This document shows, in pieces, positions 1 through 8,277 of a stretch of DNA of 35,110 bases. This DNA comes from Planctomycetota bacterium (GTDB lineage Bacteria; Planctomycetota; Planctomycetia; Gemmatales; Gemmataceae): contig JAKBCS010000046.1 in the NCBI GenBank assembly GCA_021807595.1, positions 1 through 35,110 of the forward strand, written 5' to 3'. The notes under the pieces are model-generated. The model made no database searches, had not been told where the DNA came from, and was given only the letters and a program-made list of their open reading frames with translations. The number at the start of each line of letters is the position of its first letter. Position 1 is the first letter of the stretch. The position numbers and the translations under genes are program-made.

Positions 1-75
1 ATAGCTATTCGACTCAAAGAACTCGCAGCAACGACGATTGGCATCGCCGCTGCCGGCAAGGATGAGTCGGACTAA
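1..75 (+). CDS. C-terminal end of an unidentified protein (partial)
   Basis: Frame 1 is open from the window edge to a TAA at 73-75 and encodes 24 residues ending in AAAGKDESD. The fragment is too short to assign a family. It lies on the same strand as purQ, 376 nt upstream of the purQ start. Another purine gene such as purL or purS is possible by context, but nothing in the residues proves it. No convincing terminator follows: the CTCTCT/AGAGAG hairpin near 138-155 is followed by A rather than T on the coding strand. Confidence 0.5.
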   Translation: MAIRLKELAATTIGIAAAGKDESD

Positions 76-451
76 AAAAGACACGACCACACCCTCGCTT
101 TGGCTCATCACACCAACTTGTCAAAGAGCAACGATCCTCTCTCTCCGAAGAGAGAAAAAATCGACTCGTCCTTTAGCGGGACAGAGAGAAGTATAGTCTC
201 GTTCGGATAACTGTCAAGGGTTCGATGAAAAAAAATGGAAAAGAATTCCGCCGCACCCATCGGACCAGAGATCGAGGCGACTGGCCTCCCGGTTGGATTC
301 CCTCCAACCCCCCTGGCGTTGGGTACGTTCGACGTGTACAAAAACGATTATGCGGCGGACGTTCCACCGCGTCAAGCGCAAATACCCCCGGTCGGGCTAT
401 CTGCCCCACTCAATCCTGTCGGGCCGTGAAGCTCGATCCACAAAGAATTCC
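76..451. other. Non-coding stretch before purQ
   Basis: No recognisable gene is present. Several overlapping short reading frames run through it, but they have no family resemblance and continue out of frame or merge into purQ. A TATAGT hexamer near 193-198 could be a -10 element, with no good -35 partner. The small CTCTCT/AGAGAG hairpin (about 138-155) is the only clear secondary structure. Confidence 0.4.
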
Positions 452-1222
452 ATGACGAAACCGCGCGTCTTGATCTTGAGAGCACCGGGGGCGAATTGCG
501 ACATCGAAACGCAATTCGCTTTCGAAAGGGCGGGGGCCGACGCCGAGCGCATTCACATCAAGCGCTTGCGCGAGCGGCCCAACGAGTTGATGCGCTACCA
601 AATCTTGGTCGTTCCCGGCGGATTCACCTACGGCGACGACGTGGCCGCGGGCAAGATCTTGGCCAATCAACTCGCCCACTTTCTCGGCGACGTTTTACGA
701 CGGTTCCGCGACGCCGAACGGCTGATTCTCGGCATTTGCAACGGCTTTCAGGCGCTTCTTAAGGCAGGCTTGCTCGTGCCGCCCGACGAAGAAGGCCCGT
801 TGGCCACTCTGGCGCACAACGATTCGGGCAAATTCGAGGATCGCTGGGTTACGCTGCGCGCCACGCCGGGTAAGTGTCCGTTCCTCAACGGATTGGAACG
901 GCTTTACTTGCCGGTGGCTCATGGAGAAGGGCGATTTGTGTGCCGCGAGCAATGGCTGCTGAGTGGATTGCAACAGAGCGGGCAGGTCGTTCTCCGCTAC
1001 GTCCATCCGCAGGATGAAGCCGTCGCTTATCCGTTTAACCCCAACGGATCGCAGGACGAAGTCGCCGGTTTGTGCGATGCCAGCGGGCGCGTCTTGGGGT
1101 TAATGCCCCATCCAGAACGCCACGTTCTCCCGACGCAGCATCCGCGTTGGACGCGCGAGGGATTGGCCGAGGAAGGAGACGGCCTGTCTCTGTTCCGCAA
1201 CGCCGTGCGTTGCTTCCTCTAA
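452..1222 (+). CDS. purQ: Phosphoribosylformylglycinamidine synthase, glutamine amidotransferase subunit PurQ
   Basis: A class I glutamine amidotransferase of 256 residues, which supplies ammonia from glutamine to PurL for the FGAR to FGAM step of purine synthesis. The N-terminus RVLILRAPGANCDIE matches the PurQ signature with its conserved Asn-Cys. The oxyanion region GGFTYGDDVAAGKI is followed by the nucleophile elbow LGICNGFQ, and the C-terminal catalytic His-Pro-Glu lies in LMPHPERHV. The reading frame extends upstream to 293, but that part (rich in W, R and P) has no family resemblance, so the ATG at 452 is chosen. The Shine-Dalgarno is weak there. The DUF58 gene follows 12 nt downstream on the same strand. 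No purL or purS is visible in the window. Confidence 0.93.
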   Translation: MTKPRVLILRAPGANCDIETQFAFERAGADAERIHIKRLRERPNELMRYQILVVPGGFTYGDDVAAGKILANQLAHFLGDVLRRFRDAERLILGICNGFQALLKAGLLVPPDEEGPLATLAHNDSGKFEDRWVTLRATPGKCPFLNGLERLYLPVAHGEGRFVCREQWLLSGLQQSGQVVLRYVHPQDEAVAYPFNPNGSQDEVAGLCDASGRVLGLMPHPERHVLPTQHPRWTREGLAEEGDGLSLFRNAVRCFL

Positions 1223-1234
1223 TGCGAGAACGGC

Positions 1235-2131
1235 ATGAGCAACGCCGAGAAGTATTTGCAGCCGCGCGTCATCCGCCAAGTCGCGCGCCTCGATCTGCGC
1301 GCCAAGTTCATCGTCGAAGGTTTCCTCTCCGGTTTGCACGCCAGCCCGTTTCAGGGGTTCAGCGTCGAGTTCTCCGAGCATCGCAAGTACGTCCCCGGCG
1401 ACGATTTGAAGGATCTCGATTGGAACGTCTATGCCAAAACGGATAAGTATTATCTTAAGAAGTTCCAGGCCGAGACCAATGTCACCGGCTATCTGGTGAT
1501 GGACCTCAGCGCGTCGATGGCCTGGACGTATCGCCAGGAATTGACCAAGTTTGACTATGCCGTTTGCCTGGCGGCGGCGCTGGGTTATCTGATGATTCAT
1601 CAGCAAGATCCGGTCGGCCTCGTGACGTTCGATTCGCGCATCCAAACCAGCCTGCCGCCGCGCAGCAAACGCACGCAGCTGGGGACCATTCTCTCGGTGT
1701 TGGCCAATTTGAAGCCGTCCGGCGAAACGGCGATTGGTTCCTCGCTGCATCAGTTGGCCGGCATGATTCGCGGCAAAAGTCTGGTGATGATCTTCAGCGA
1801 CCTGTTGACCGATCCAGAGCCGGTTTTAGAGAGTCTGCACCACCTGCGCCATCGCGGCAACGAAGTGATCTTATTCCACATTCTCGATGAGGCCGAGGTG
1901 CATTTTCCCTTCGAGGGGCTAATCGAGTTCGAGGACGTGGAATCGCCGGATCGCTTGGTCCTCGATGCCAAGGGCATGCGAGGCGACTACCTGCAAGCAA
2001 TCGAGGAGTTTCAAGATCGTTATCGCAGAGAATGCGCCAAGATTCAGATCGACTACGTTCCCATCGACACCAGCATCAGTTTCGACAAAGCGCTTCTGGA
2101 GTACCTCGTCCAACGGCAGCGGCGCTTTTGA
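1235..2131 (+). CDS. DUF58 domain-containing protein with a vWA-like core
   Basis: 298 residues. The N-terminal part contains FLSGLHASPFQGFSVEF followed by EHRKYVPGDDLKDLDWNVYAKTD, the hallmark of DUF58 proteins. A MIDAS-like stretch, LVMDLSASMAW, occurs near residues 88-98 and resembles the DxSxS metal site of von Willebrand A domains. The family usually works with a MoxR-type AAA ATPase in envelope or protein-complex assembly. No MoxR gene is adjacent, so the partner is elsewhere or is lost. The start ATG lies 12 nt after purQ, so the two may be co-transcribed. There is no signal peptide or membrane helix, and a cytoplasmic location is inferred. The exact role is unknown. Confidence 0.85.
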   Translation: MSNAEKYLQPRVIRQVARLDLRAKFIVEGFLSGLHASPFQGFSVEFSEHRKYVPGDDLKDLDWNVYAKTDKYYLKKFQAETNVTGYLVMDLSASMAWTYRQELTKFDYAVCLAAALGYLMIHQQDPVGLVTFDSRIQTSLPPRSKRTQLGTILSVLANLKPSGETAIGSSLHQLAGMIRGKSLVMIFSDLLTDPEPVLESLHHLRHRGNEVILFHILDEAEVHFPFEGLIEFEDVESPDRLVLDAKGMRGDYLQAIEEFQDRYRRECAKIQIDYVPIDTSISFDKALLEYLVQRQRRF

Positions 2132-2288
2132 ACGATCCGTTCGTCGTCCTTCGGCGGTACGGCACCCCTCACCCCACCCGGTGAAGGTATGAAAGTTTCG
2201 TTTTGATAATCCAAGTCGATCCTTGTCCGGCGCGGGCGAATCTGGTAAGTTGGGGAGTTCGACGATACCTCATTGGGAGATTGCAGCC

Positions 2289-4385
2289 ATGAACGCCGCT
2301 TCTCTCCGCGATCGCGGGTTGCAACTGCTGCGCACGGCTTTGGACGATGCCTCTGCCGACTTTCGAGAAGGACAATGGGAGTCTATTGAGGCACTGGTGG
2401 AGCGGCGGGCGCGGTTGCTTTTGGTGCAACGAACCGGCTGGGGCAAGAGCGCGGTCTATTTTCTGAGTACGCGTATGCTGCGCGATCGAGGGGCAGGACC
2501 GACTTTGTTGGTGTCGCCTTTATTGGCCCTGATGCGCAATCAGATCGACGCGGCGGTTCGGCTCGGCGTTCGGGCGGCAACCGTCAACTCCACCAACTCC
2601 GACGATTGGAAAGCCATCGAACAACGCTTGCGAACCGATGACATCGACGTGCTAGTCGTGTCGCCGGAGCGCTTTGGCAACGAGACGTTTCTGACGCAAA
2701 TGCTCATGCCGCAGGCGGCGCGGGTGGGTTTGTTCGTGGTCGATGAGGCGCACTGTATCTCCGATTGGGGGCACGATTTTCGCCCGGATTATCGGCGGAT
2801 CGTTCGCATTCTGGAACGCCTGCCAGGTAATGTGCCGGTGTGCGCGACGACGGCGACGGCCAACGATCGCGTGGTGGCCGATGTGGTGTCGCAACTCGGT
2901 TCGCATCTCGAAGTGCAGCGCGGGCCGCTGCGGCGCGAAAGCCTGCACCTGCAAACGGTCGCCCTGCCCGACGATGCGTCCAAGCTGGCCTGGTTGGCAC
3001 ACTATCTCCCCAGCTTGAAGAAAAAGGGCGGCAAAAGCGGCATCGTCTATGCGTTGACCATTCGCTGGACCGAACGCATCGCCGATTGGCTCCGCAGTCG
3101 AGGGATGAAGGCCGAGGCGTACCACTCGCAGCTGGACGACCGCGAAGAGCGCGAGGGGCTGCTGCTGCGCAATGAAATCGACGCCTTGATCGCCACCACG
3201 GCCCTGGGCATGGGATACGACAAGCCCGATCTCGGTTTCGTCGTCCACTTCCATCAACCGGCTTCCGTGGTGCATTACTATCAACAAGTGGGGCGGGCGG
3301 GACGGTGCATTAGCGATGCCTATGGCGTGATGCTGTCCGGGAGCGACGACCGCGCCATCAACGATTATTTCATCGAACAGGCGTTTCCGACCGAGGAAGA
3401 GGTTACGACGATTCTCGGCGTGGTGGAGCAATCGGCCCAAGGGTTGACGATGGCGCAACTCGAAGCGGCGGTCAATCTGTCGCGGACGCAGATCGAGCGC
3501 GTTCTCAAAACGCTGGCGGTGGAGACGCCTCCTCCGTTGGCGAAATTGGAGACGCGCTGGGTGGCCACGCTTCAGCGTTACGATCCCCGGCGTCGCCACG
3601 AACTCATCGAACGCTTGACGCGGATTCGACAAGCGGAACAGAAGCACATGGATGCGTACGGTCAACATAACGGCTGTCTCATGGAGTTTTTAGCGAGAGC
3701 GCTCGACGATCCGACCGCTTCGCCGTGCGGTTGTTGTGCCTATTGCAAAGGCCAGCCGGAGGCGTTGCGGCGCGTACCGGAGAATCTGATCCGCGAAGCC
3801 GTCGTCTTCCTTCGCCGCTGCGATCTGCCGATTGAGCCGCGCGCCCAGTGGCCGAGCGATGCCCTGCCCAACTACGGCTGGCGCGGTCGCATCGCCGTCG
3901 AGAGGCGTGCGGAACCGGGACGCGCTTTGTGCATCCTCAACGATTCCGGCTGGGGGAGCATGGTTCGGCATGGGAAGAAAGAAGGTCGATTCGCCGAGGA
4001 ACTGGTGGAAGCCCTGACGGATCTGATCCAGCGCCATCGCCCCCATCCCGCGCCGGAGTGGCTGACCTGCATTCCCTCGCTGCTCCATCCGGATCTGGTC
4101 CCCGACCTGGCAAATCGAGTGGCCACGCGCCTGGGGTTGCCCTTCGTTCCCGCCGTGCGCAAAGTGCGCGCCGTCCGACCGCAGAAAGACATGGAAAATA
4201 GTTGGCAGCGGGTACATAATTTAGACGGCGCGTTCCAGGTCGAGCGCCGGCAAGGCATGGCGGGGCCAGTGCTGTTGCTCGATGACATCGTGGATTCCGG
4301 TTGGACGTTGACGATTGCATCGGCCCTGCTCCGCCAGGAGGGCAGCGGCCCCGTATCGCCGTTCGTCCTGGCCGCCAGTCGCTAA
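2289..4385 (+). CDS. RecQ-family DNA helicase fused to a C-terminal phosphoribosyltransferase-like domain
   Basis: 698 residues from the ATG at 2289, preceded by GGGAG. The frame is open to 2223, but the extra 22 residues look unrelated. Residues 20-350 form a superfamily 2 helicase: Walker A RTGWGKS (48-54), DEAHC (152-156), motif III TTATA (187-191) and motif VI QVGRAGR (333-339). A winged-helix-like part follows, then a RecQ-type zinc cluster with Cys at 463, 480, 483 and 486. Residues of about 500-698 replace the usual HRDC domain with a phosphoribosyltransferase-like fold whose PRPP loop is LLLDDIVDSGWT (662-673). RecQ enzymes unwind DNA 3' to 5' using ATP; the substrate of the transferase-like domain is unknown. 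The DprA-like gene starts 14 nt after the stop, so the two probably form an operon. Not a housekeeping recQ in architecture. Confidence 0.88.
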   Translation: MNAASLRDRGLQLLRTALDDASADFREGQWESIEALVERRARLLLVQRTGWGKSAVYFLSTRMLRDRGAGPTLLVSPLLALMRNQIDAAVRLGVRAATVNSTNSDDWKAIEQRLRTDDIDVLVVSPERFGNETFLTQMLMPQAARVGLFVVDEAHCISDWGHDFRPDYRRIVRILERLPGNVPVCATTATANDRVVADVVSQLGSHLEVQRGPLRRESLHLQTVALPDDASKLAWLAHYLPSLKKKGGKSGIVYALTIRWTERIADWLRSRGMKAEAYHSQLDDREEREGLLLRNEIDALIATTALGMGYDKPDLGFVVHFHQPASVVHYYQQVGRAGRCISDAYGVMLSGSDDRAINDYFIEQAFPTEEEVTTILGVVEQSAQGLTMAQLEAAVNLSRTQIERVLKTLAVETPPPLAKLETRWVATLQRYDPRRRHELIERLTRIRQAEQKHMDAYGQHNGCLMEFLARALDDPTASPCGCCAYCKGQPEALRRVPENLIREAVVFLRRCDLPIEPRAQWPSDALPNYGWRGRIAVERRAEPGRALCILNDSGWGSMVRHGKKEGRFAEELVEALTDLIQRHRPHPAPEWLTCIPSLLHPDLVPDLANRVATRLGLPFVPAVRKVRAVRPQKDMENSWQRVHNLDGAFQVERRQGMAGPVLLLDDIVDSGWTLTIASALLRQEGSGPVSPFVLAASR

Positions 4386-4399
4386 CGAGGTGTGCCTTC

Positions 4400-5701
4400 A
4401 TGTCGCCGCCGACCGCCGTTCATCCGGATACCCAGGCCGTTTTGTTGTTGTGCGGCGTCTTCACCCAGGGGGACGGCTCGAATGTTAAGCCGTTGTCACT
4501 CGGCGAATACAACGCCGTCGCTTCGTGGTTGGCTCGGAGCGGCCGGCGTCCCGCCTCTCTCGTTCGCGCCGACGAGGAATCGCTTCCCGACCACGAACCG
4601 GGCTTTCCCGATGCGAAGCGCTTGCGCGGACTGTTGGGGCGCGGCTTTCAGTTGGCCGCCGCTCTGGAACGATGGCAGCGTTTGGGATTGTGGGTCATCA
4701 GTCGAGGCGAGGACGGCTACCCCGAACGGCTGCGGCGGCATCTGCGTTCGTCCGCGCCGCCGCTCTTATACGGCATTGGCGATCCCCGTCGTCTCAATGG
4801 GGGAGGCTTGGCGGTGGTCGGCTCGCGCAACGTCGATGACGAGGCGTTGGCGTTCACGCGGCGAATCGGCGCTCGCTGCGCCGACCAGGGAGTGTCGATT
4901 GTGTCCGGCGGCGCGCGGGGCGTCGATCGCGCCGCTGTGGCCTCGGCTCTGGAAGCGGGGGGCAATGCCGTCGCCGTCTTGGCCGAACGGCTCGATCGCG
5001 CCGCCACGGCGCGAGAGATGCGCGAGCCGCTGCGCGAAGGACGACTGACGCTGCTGACTCCCTACGAACCGGAATCGGGATTCACCATCGGCAAGGCGAT
5101 CGGTCGCAATAAAGTCATCTACACGCTCGCCGATTTCGCCCTGGTCGCCCGTTTCAAGACCAACGAAGGCGGCACTTGGTCCGGTGCGGTCGAGCAACTG
5201 GTCCGCAATCGGAACCATTCACCGGGCATCCCGGTCTTCTTTCGCACCGCTCACAATCCCGAGGAAGGCTGTGCGGAATTGCAACGGCGCGGTGCGATTC
5301 CGTTTCCCGAAGACGATTTCGTCTCTCGTCCCCTCGTGGAGTTATTGGCCGCGTCGGTCCCCGCCCCACCCCCATCCAAGCCGCAACCCCAGACTACTCC
5401 TCTCGACGACATTCCGAAGACCGAAGATGCGGACACTTGCTATCGGCTTTGTCTACCACTGCTGTTGCATCAATTACAAGAAGAGAGAACGACAAAGCAA
5501 ATTGCCGAGATGTCGAAATCACTGGAGCTATTGCCAAAGCAACTCGAACTTTGGCTCAAACGAGCGATTGGCGAGGGAAAAGTGAAGAAGAAAAAGACGG
5601 GTCGGGTGGTCTACGTCGCCACCTCCGCCCCGAGCGAACAATCGCTCTTCGACGGCTCCCATGCGAGCAAACCCAATGAAGAGGAAGCGACGCGCGATTA
5701 G
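4400..5701 (+). CDS. DprA-like (Smf/DprA Rossmann fold) DNA-processing protein
   Basis: 433 residues from the ATG at 4400, 14 nt behind the RecQ-fusion stop and with AGGTG ahead of it. The central domain carries DprA features: YPERL (107-111), PLLYGIGD (121-128), AVVGSRN (138-144), SGGARGVDRAA (169-179), GRNKVIYTLAD (235-245) and GGTWSGA (257-263). DprA proteins bind single-stranded DNA and load RecA during transformation. Here the substrate loop differs from classical DprA, and a distinct C-terminal extension is present. This has a Pro-rich linker near 345-365, a helical segment that could be a winged helix, and a KKKKTGR basic stretch. The N-terminal 90 residues are also divergent. The pairing with a helicase suggests a dedicated DNA-processing or defence role rather than competence, which is inference. 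Confidence 0.82.
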   Translation: MSPPTAVHPDTQAVLLLCGVFTQGDGSNVKPLSLGEYNAVASWLARSGRRPASLVRADEESLPDHEPGFPDAKRLRGLLGRGFQLAAALERWQRLGLWVISRGEDGYPERLRRHLRSSAPPLLYGIGDPRRLNGGGLAVVGSRNVDDEALAFTRRIGARCADQGVSIVSGGARGVDRAAVASALEAGGNAVAVLAERLDRAATAREMREPLREGRLTLLTPYEPESGFTIGKAIGRNKVIYTLADFALVARFKTNEGGTWSGAVEQLVRNRNHSPGIPVFFRTAHNPEEGCAELQRRGAIPFPEDDFVSRPLVELLAASVPAPPPSKPQPQTTPLDDIPKTEDADTCYRLCLPLLLHQLQEERTTKQIAEMSKSLELLPKQLELWLKRAIGEGKVKKKKTGRVVYVATSAPSEQSLFDGSHASKPNEEEATRD

Positions 5702-5703
5702 AG

Positions 5704-5787
5704 TGGCCAAGGTGGGACTCGAACCCACACGCCCGTGAAGGCACTGGATTTTGAGTCCAGCGCGTCTGCCAGTTCCGCCACTTGGCC
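5704..5787 (-). tRNA. tRNA-Leu (anticodon CAA)
   Basis: The reverse complement folds as an 84-nt class II tRNA. The acceptor stem GGCCAAG pairs with CTTGGCC, and the T arm is GTGGG-TTCGAGT-CCCAC. The anticodon arm is CTGGA-CTCAAAA-TCCAG, giving CAA, which reads the leucine codon TTG. A long variable arm is present, the discriminator is A, and CCA is not encoded. It ends only 2 nt from the stop of the DprA-like gene on the opposite strand. Confidence 0.95.
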
Positions 5788-5834
5788 AGTGGACGATTTG
5801 CATCACTCACAGTGTACGGCAGCCGTCAAGGGCG

Positions 5835-7292
5835 TCAAGGCTTGCCCGCGCCGATAAGCGATTCCGGTGGCTGCTGCTGGGCGGGCATGGAGGGAGGCGA
5901 GCGTCCGCTTTCGATTTCTAGGGCCGCCACGCGCCAAGTCGGCGGACCATTCGCCGCGCCCAATCCTTCCACGACGAGTTGAACTTCGACCAAGTATTGA
6001 GGCGTCAGGCCGTCTTCGGCCATATAGCGCACGATCGCATCGAAAGCCATCGTCAATCGACCGTCGCTCTCTTGGATTCTCGGCATGTTCGGCTGAACGG
6101 TCAGCATGAACCGGGGGCGGCCCGCGCTCGGCTGAAACGTCTTCTCGACGCGCTCCAGGATTTTCTTTTTCTGCAAGCGCGTTGCCCAAAAGCGCGCGAG
6201 GTCGATGCGGATGATTTTCGCTTCGCTCAGCTTCTCGGCCGCGTTAAGATATTCGCGGCACACGGCATCGCACAACCCCAACGAGGCCACGCCCGTCAAC
6301 GGCGCGGCTGCCATCAAACGAGCCGCCATCTGCCCTCGGTGCAACCGTTCGCGCTCGGCGAGAGGCAGCGTATCCAAATAGGCTTCCGCCAGTCGTTGCT
6401 CGGAAACCTTCTCCGCCCACGACCGGGCGAAATCTCCCGCCGATCCGGCCACTTTAATCACCTCTTCGCCGCGAGGCGTCCAGGCCAGCGTTTCCTTGAT
6501 TACATTCGTTTCGCCCTTGGTGAGCTGGACTTGCCATTGACGCCCCTTGGTCTCGCCGGGCTTGGGATCGGGGCCGAACGCTACTACTTGCATCTCCAAG
6601 GAACCCAGCGGAGCAGTGATGCGATAGCGCATCCCCACCCGATACCCGCCCTTGTCGTAATTCCATTCGCTGACGCCCAACGGTTCAATCTCCGTCTGCG
6701 GACCACCGATCTGAATGAATCGAACGAATTGCGATTGGCGAAATTGCGTGAATGGTCCCGGATTCTGACCGGACGAGTTGTTGAAGCGTGCCTCAATCGC
6801 ATTGCGGAGTTCGCCGGCATCCATGTCTTTGAGGGCGACGCCCGAAGACAAGGCGAAGGCGCGTTCGTAGTTACCCTGTTTGATTTGCTCGAAGAAGCCA
6901 TCGACCCATTCGACGGCGGAGCCGCGCACGGCAAAGAACGTGGCGGCGTAATAGGCCGCATAGGTCAGCCCGACGACGATGGTAAGCCGAAGTCCCCAGG
7001 TGGTGAAGGCTGTGCCGCTGAGCGTGTTTTCGGAAGCAAGGATGCGCGCGCGTCCGGCCCAGCAGACGATGAGCGCGGCGAGCGGCAACAGAAAGCTCCA
7101 ACCCGGCAGCAGAAATGGAGTACGGCCGAACAGGTTGATTCCACCGCCCACGGCCACGACTAGCGCGAAGACGGCGGACAAGCCGAAGCCGACCAGAGCC
7201 AACAGCGACAGAGGCCGATACGCCGAGGTCGGCGCGGACAACTCCGCCGGCGCTTCGGCCTCGCCGCGCGGGCGATCCGTTGTTTCTGCCAT
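5835..7292 (-). CDS. Uncharacterised membrane protein with three N-terminal helices
   Basis: 485 residues with a GAGGAGAG ribosome site before the ATG. After an Ala/Pro-rich cytoplasmic leader come three hydrophobic segments at about 28-50, 59-80 and 101-122, an arrangement like DUF4190-type proteins. A soluble region of about 350 residues follows, with a segment near 130-200 (WVDGFFEQIKQGNYERAFAL) resembling a small ligand-binding or DUF4864-like fold. I do not recognise a catalytic motif. It starts 21 nt after rpoZ and is the last gene of the minus-strand housekeeping run before tRNA-Leu, so it is probably co-transcribed. Function unknown. Confidence 0.7.
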   Translation of the reverse strand: MAETTDRPRGEAEAPAELSAPTSAYRPLSLLALVGFGLSAVFALVVAVGGGINLFGRTPFLLPGWSFLLPLAALIVCWAGRARILASENTLSGTAFTTWGLRLTIVVGLTYAAYYAATFFAVRGSAVEWVDGFFEQIKQGNYERAFALSSGVALKDMDAGELRNAIEARFNNSSGQNPGPFTQFRQSQFVRFIQIGGPQTEIEPLGVSEWNYDKGGYRVGMRYRITAPLGSLEMQVVAFGPDPKPGETKGRQWQVQLTKGETNVIKETLAWTPRGEEVIKVAGSAGDFARSWAEKVSEQRLAEAYLDTLPLAERERLHRGQMAARLMAAAPLTGVASLGLCDAVCREYLNAAEKLSEAKIIRIDLARFWATRLQKKKILERVEKTFQPSAGRPRFMLTVQPNMPRIQESDGRLTMAFDAIVRYMAEDGLTPQYLVEVQLVVEGLGAANGPPTWRVAALEIESGRSPPSMPAQQQPPESLIGAGKP

Positions 7293-7313
7293 AAATGCTC
7301 TCCTCTTCCTGCG

Positions 7314-7595
7314 TTAATCGCCGCCTAGATCGGCGGAAATGTCGCCGAGCATGGCGTTGCGCGCCGCGTCGCTGGGAGACGGACCGCGCGTTTGCAATTG
7401 CCCCGACATATCGAGATAGATTTTATCCTGTAAGATTTCCTGAATCACCGTCGCCATTTTATCGCCGCCGCGAACCTCGACCAACGGCTTGGCTCCGCTG
7501 TTGAGGGCGACCATCCGCTTTTGAATCAGCGTCGAGAGCTTGAAACGCCCGCCGACCTTGTTGACGATTCCTTCTTCCTTCAATTCATCCAGCAT
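7314..7595 (-). CDS. rpoZ: DNA-directed RNA polymerase subunit omega
   Basis: 93 residues. The segment GGRFKLSTLIQKRMVALNSGAKPLV corresponds to the omega core that wraps the beta-prime C-terminus, with the NRFELV..AAKRA pattern of other bacteria altered in a planctomycete-like way. The ATG at 7595 is preceded by AAAGGGAA inside the 3' end of gmk and overlaps that gene by 11 nt. This indicates translational coupling in the common gmk-rpoZ order. The frame is open upstream to 7634, but the additional residues lie within gmk and look spurious. The protein promotes RNA polymerase assembly. Confidence 0.85.
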   Translation of the reverse strand: MLDELKEEGIVNKVGGRFKLSTLIQKRMVALNSGAKPLVEVRGGDKMATVIQEILQDKIYLDMSGQLQTRGPSPSDAARNAMLGDISADLGGD

Positions 7596-8169
7596 CCGCG
7601 TTCCCTTTCTGAAAAGCCTCGACAATGGCGGCACGAACCTCGGCCACCGCCGATTCCAATTCGTCGTTCATCACGACGCGGTCGAACTCTCCCATGCGAT
7701 CCAACTCACGCCGCGCCGTGTCCAATCGACGGGCGATCTGCTCTTCGCTTTCCGTGCCGCGCTGGCGCAGACGTTGCTCGTAAATCTGCCACGACGAGGC
7801 CCGAAGAAAGATCGACAGACATTGGGGGCAGCGGGCGCGTACCTGAGCCGCTCCTTGCACGTCGATATCCAGAATCACCCCCACGCCCCGCGCGCGATAA
7901 TCGTCCACCTCGCGGCACGGCGTGCCATACCACTGCCCGTTCACTTCGGCCCACTCGAGGAATGCCCCGGCTTGCACTTGTTCTTGAAACCGCTCGCGCG
8001 TCCAAAACCAGTAGTGAATGCCATTGCGTTCGTAGGACCGCGGAGGCCGGGTCGTCGCCGACACCGACAACCGCAGAGGCACATCGCCCTTCTCCACCAA
8101 TCGGGCGATGAGAGTGGATTTCCCACTGCCGCTCGGACCAGACACGATGATTAACGGCGCTATTCCCAT
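7585..8169 (-). CDS. gmk: Guanylate kinase
   Basis: 194 residues, the typical family size. P-loop GPSGSGKST at 11-19, then SVSATTRPPRSYERNGIHYWF, the GMP-binding segment, and VILDIDVQGAAQV, the core strand. The enzyme phosphorylates GMP or dGMP to the diphosphate using ATP. It overlaps the start of rpoZ by 11 nt and lies downstream of yicC, the usual bacterial arrangement. No clear Shine-Dalgarno precedes the ATG, where the upstream DNA is the inverted repeat at 8180-8277. It may rely on read-through translation or an unusual initiation context. Confidence 0.96.
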   Translation of the reverse strand: MGIAPLIIVSGPSGSGKSTLIARLVEKGDVPLRLSVSATTRPPRSYERNGIHYWFWTRERFQEQVQAGAFLEWAEVNGQWYGTPCREVDDYRARGVGVILDIDVQGAAQVRARCPQCLSIFLRASSWQIYEQRLRQRGTESEEQIARRLDTARRELDRMGEFDRVVMNDELESAVAEVRAAIVEAFQKGNADAG

Positions 8170-8179
8170 TAGTAAAAAA

Positions 8180-8277
8180 GTAGTCGGTAGCCAGTAGCCA
8201 AAAAGCAGTAGGCAGTGAGGGTGGATAGATCGTACTATTTCTCCGCCGATTTCTACGGACTACTGGCTTGTGACTAC
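8180..8277. repeat. Imperfect inverted repeat between yicC and gmk
   Basis: The left arm at 8180-8199 (GTAGTCGGTAGCCAGTAGCC) is nearly the reverse complement of the right arm at 8257-8277, with about 57 nt between. The arms are built of GTAG/CCAGTAG-like short iterations. The yicC stop codon at 8274-8276 lies inside the right arm. It resembles the inverted repeats at 11632-11691 and 30446-30538 in design but not in sequence. Confidence 0.7.

Noticed and set aside
138-155. Hairpin CTCTCTCCGAAGAGAG followed by AAAAAA
   Set aside because: The run after the hairpin is A on the coding strand and there is no T-run, so it does not fit an intrinsic terminator in either direction.
2223-2288. Longer start of the RecQ-fusion gene
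   Set aside because: The extra 22 residues have no RecQ similarity, and GGGAG precedes the ATG at 2289.
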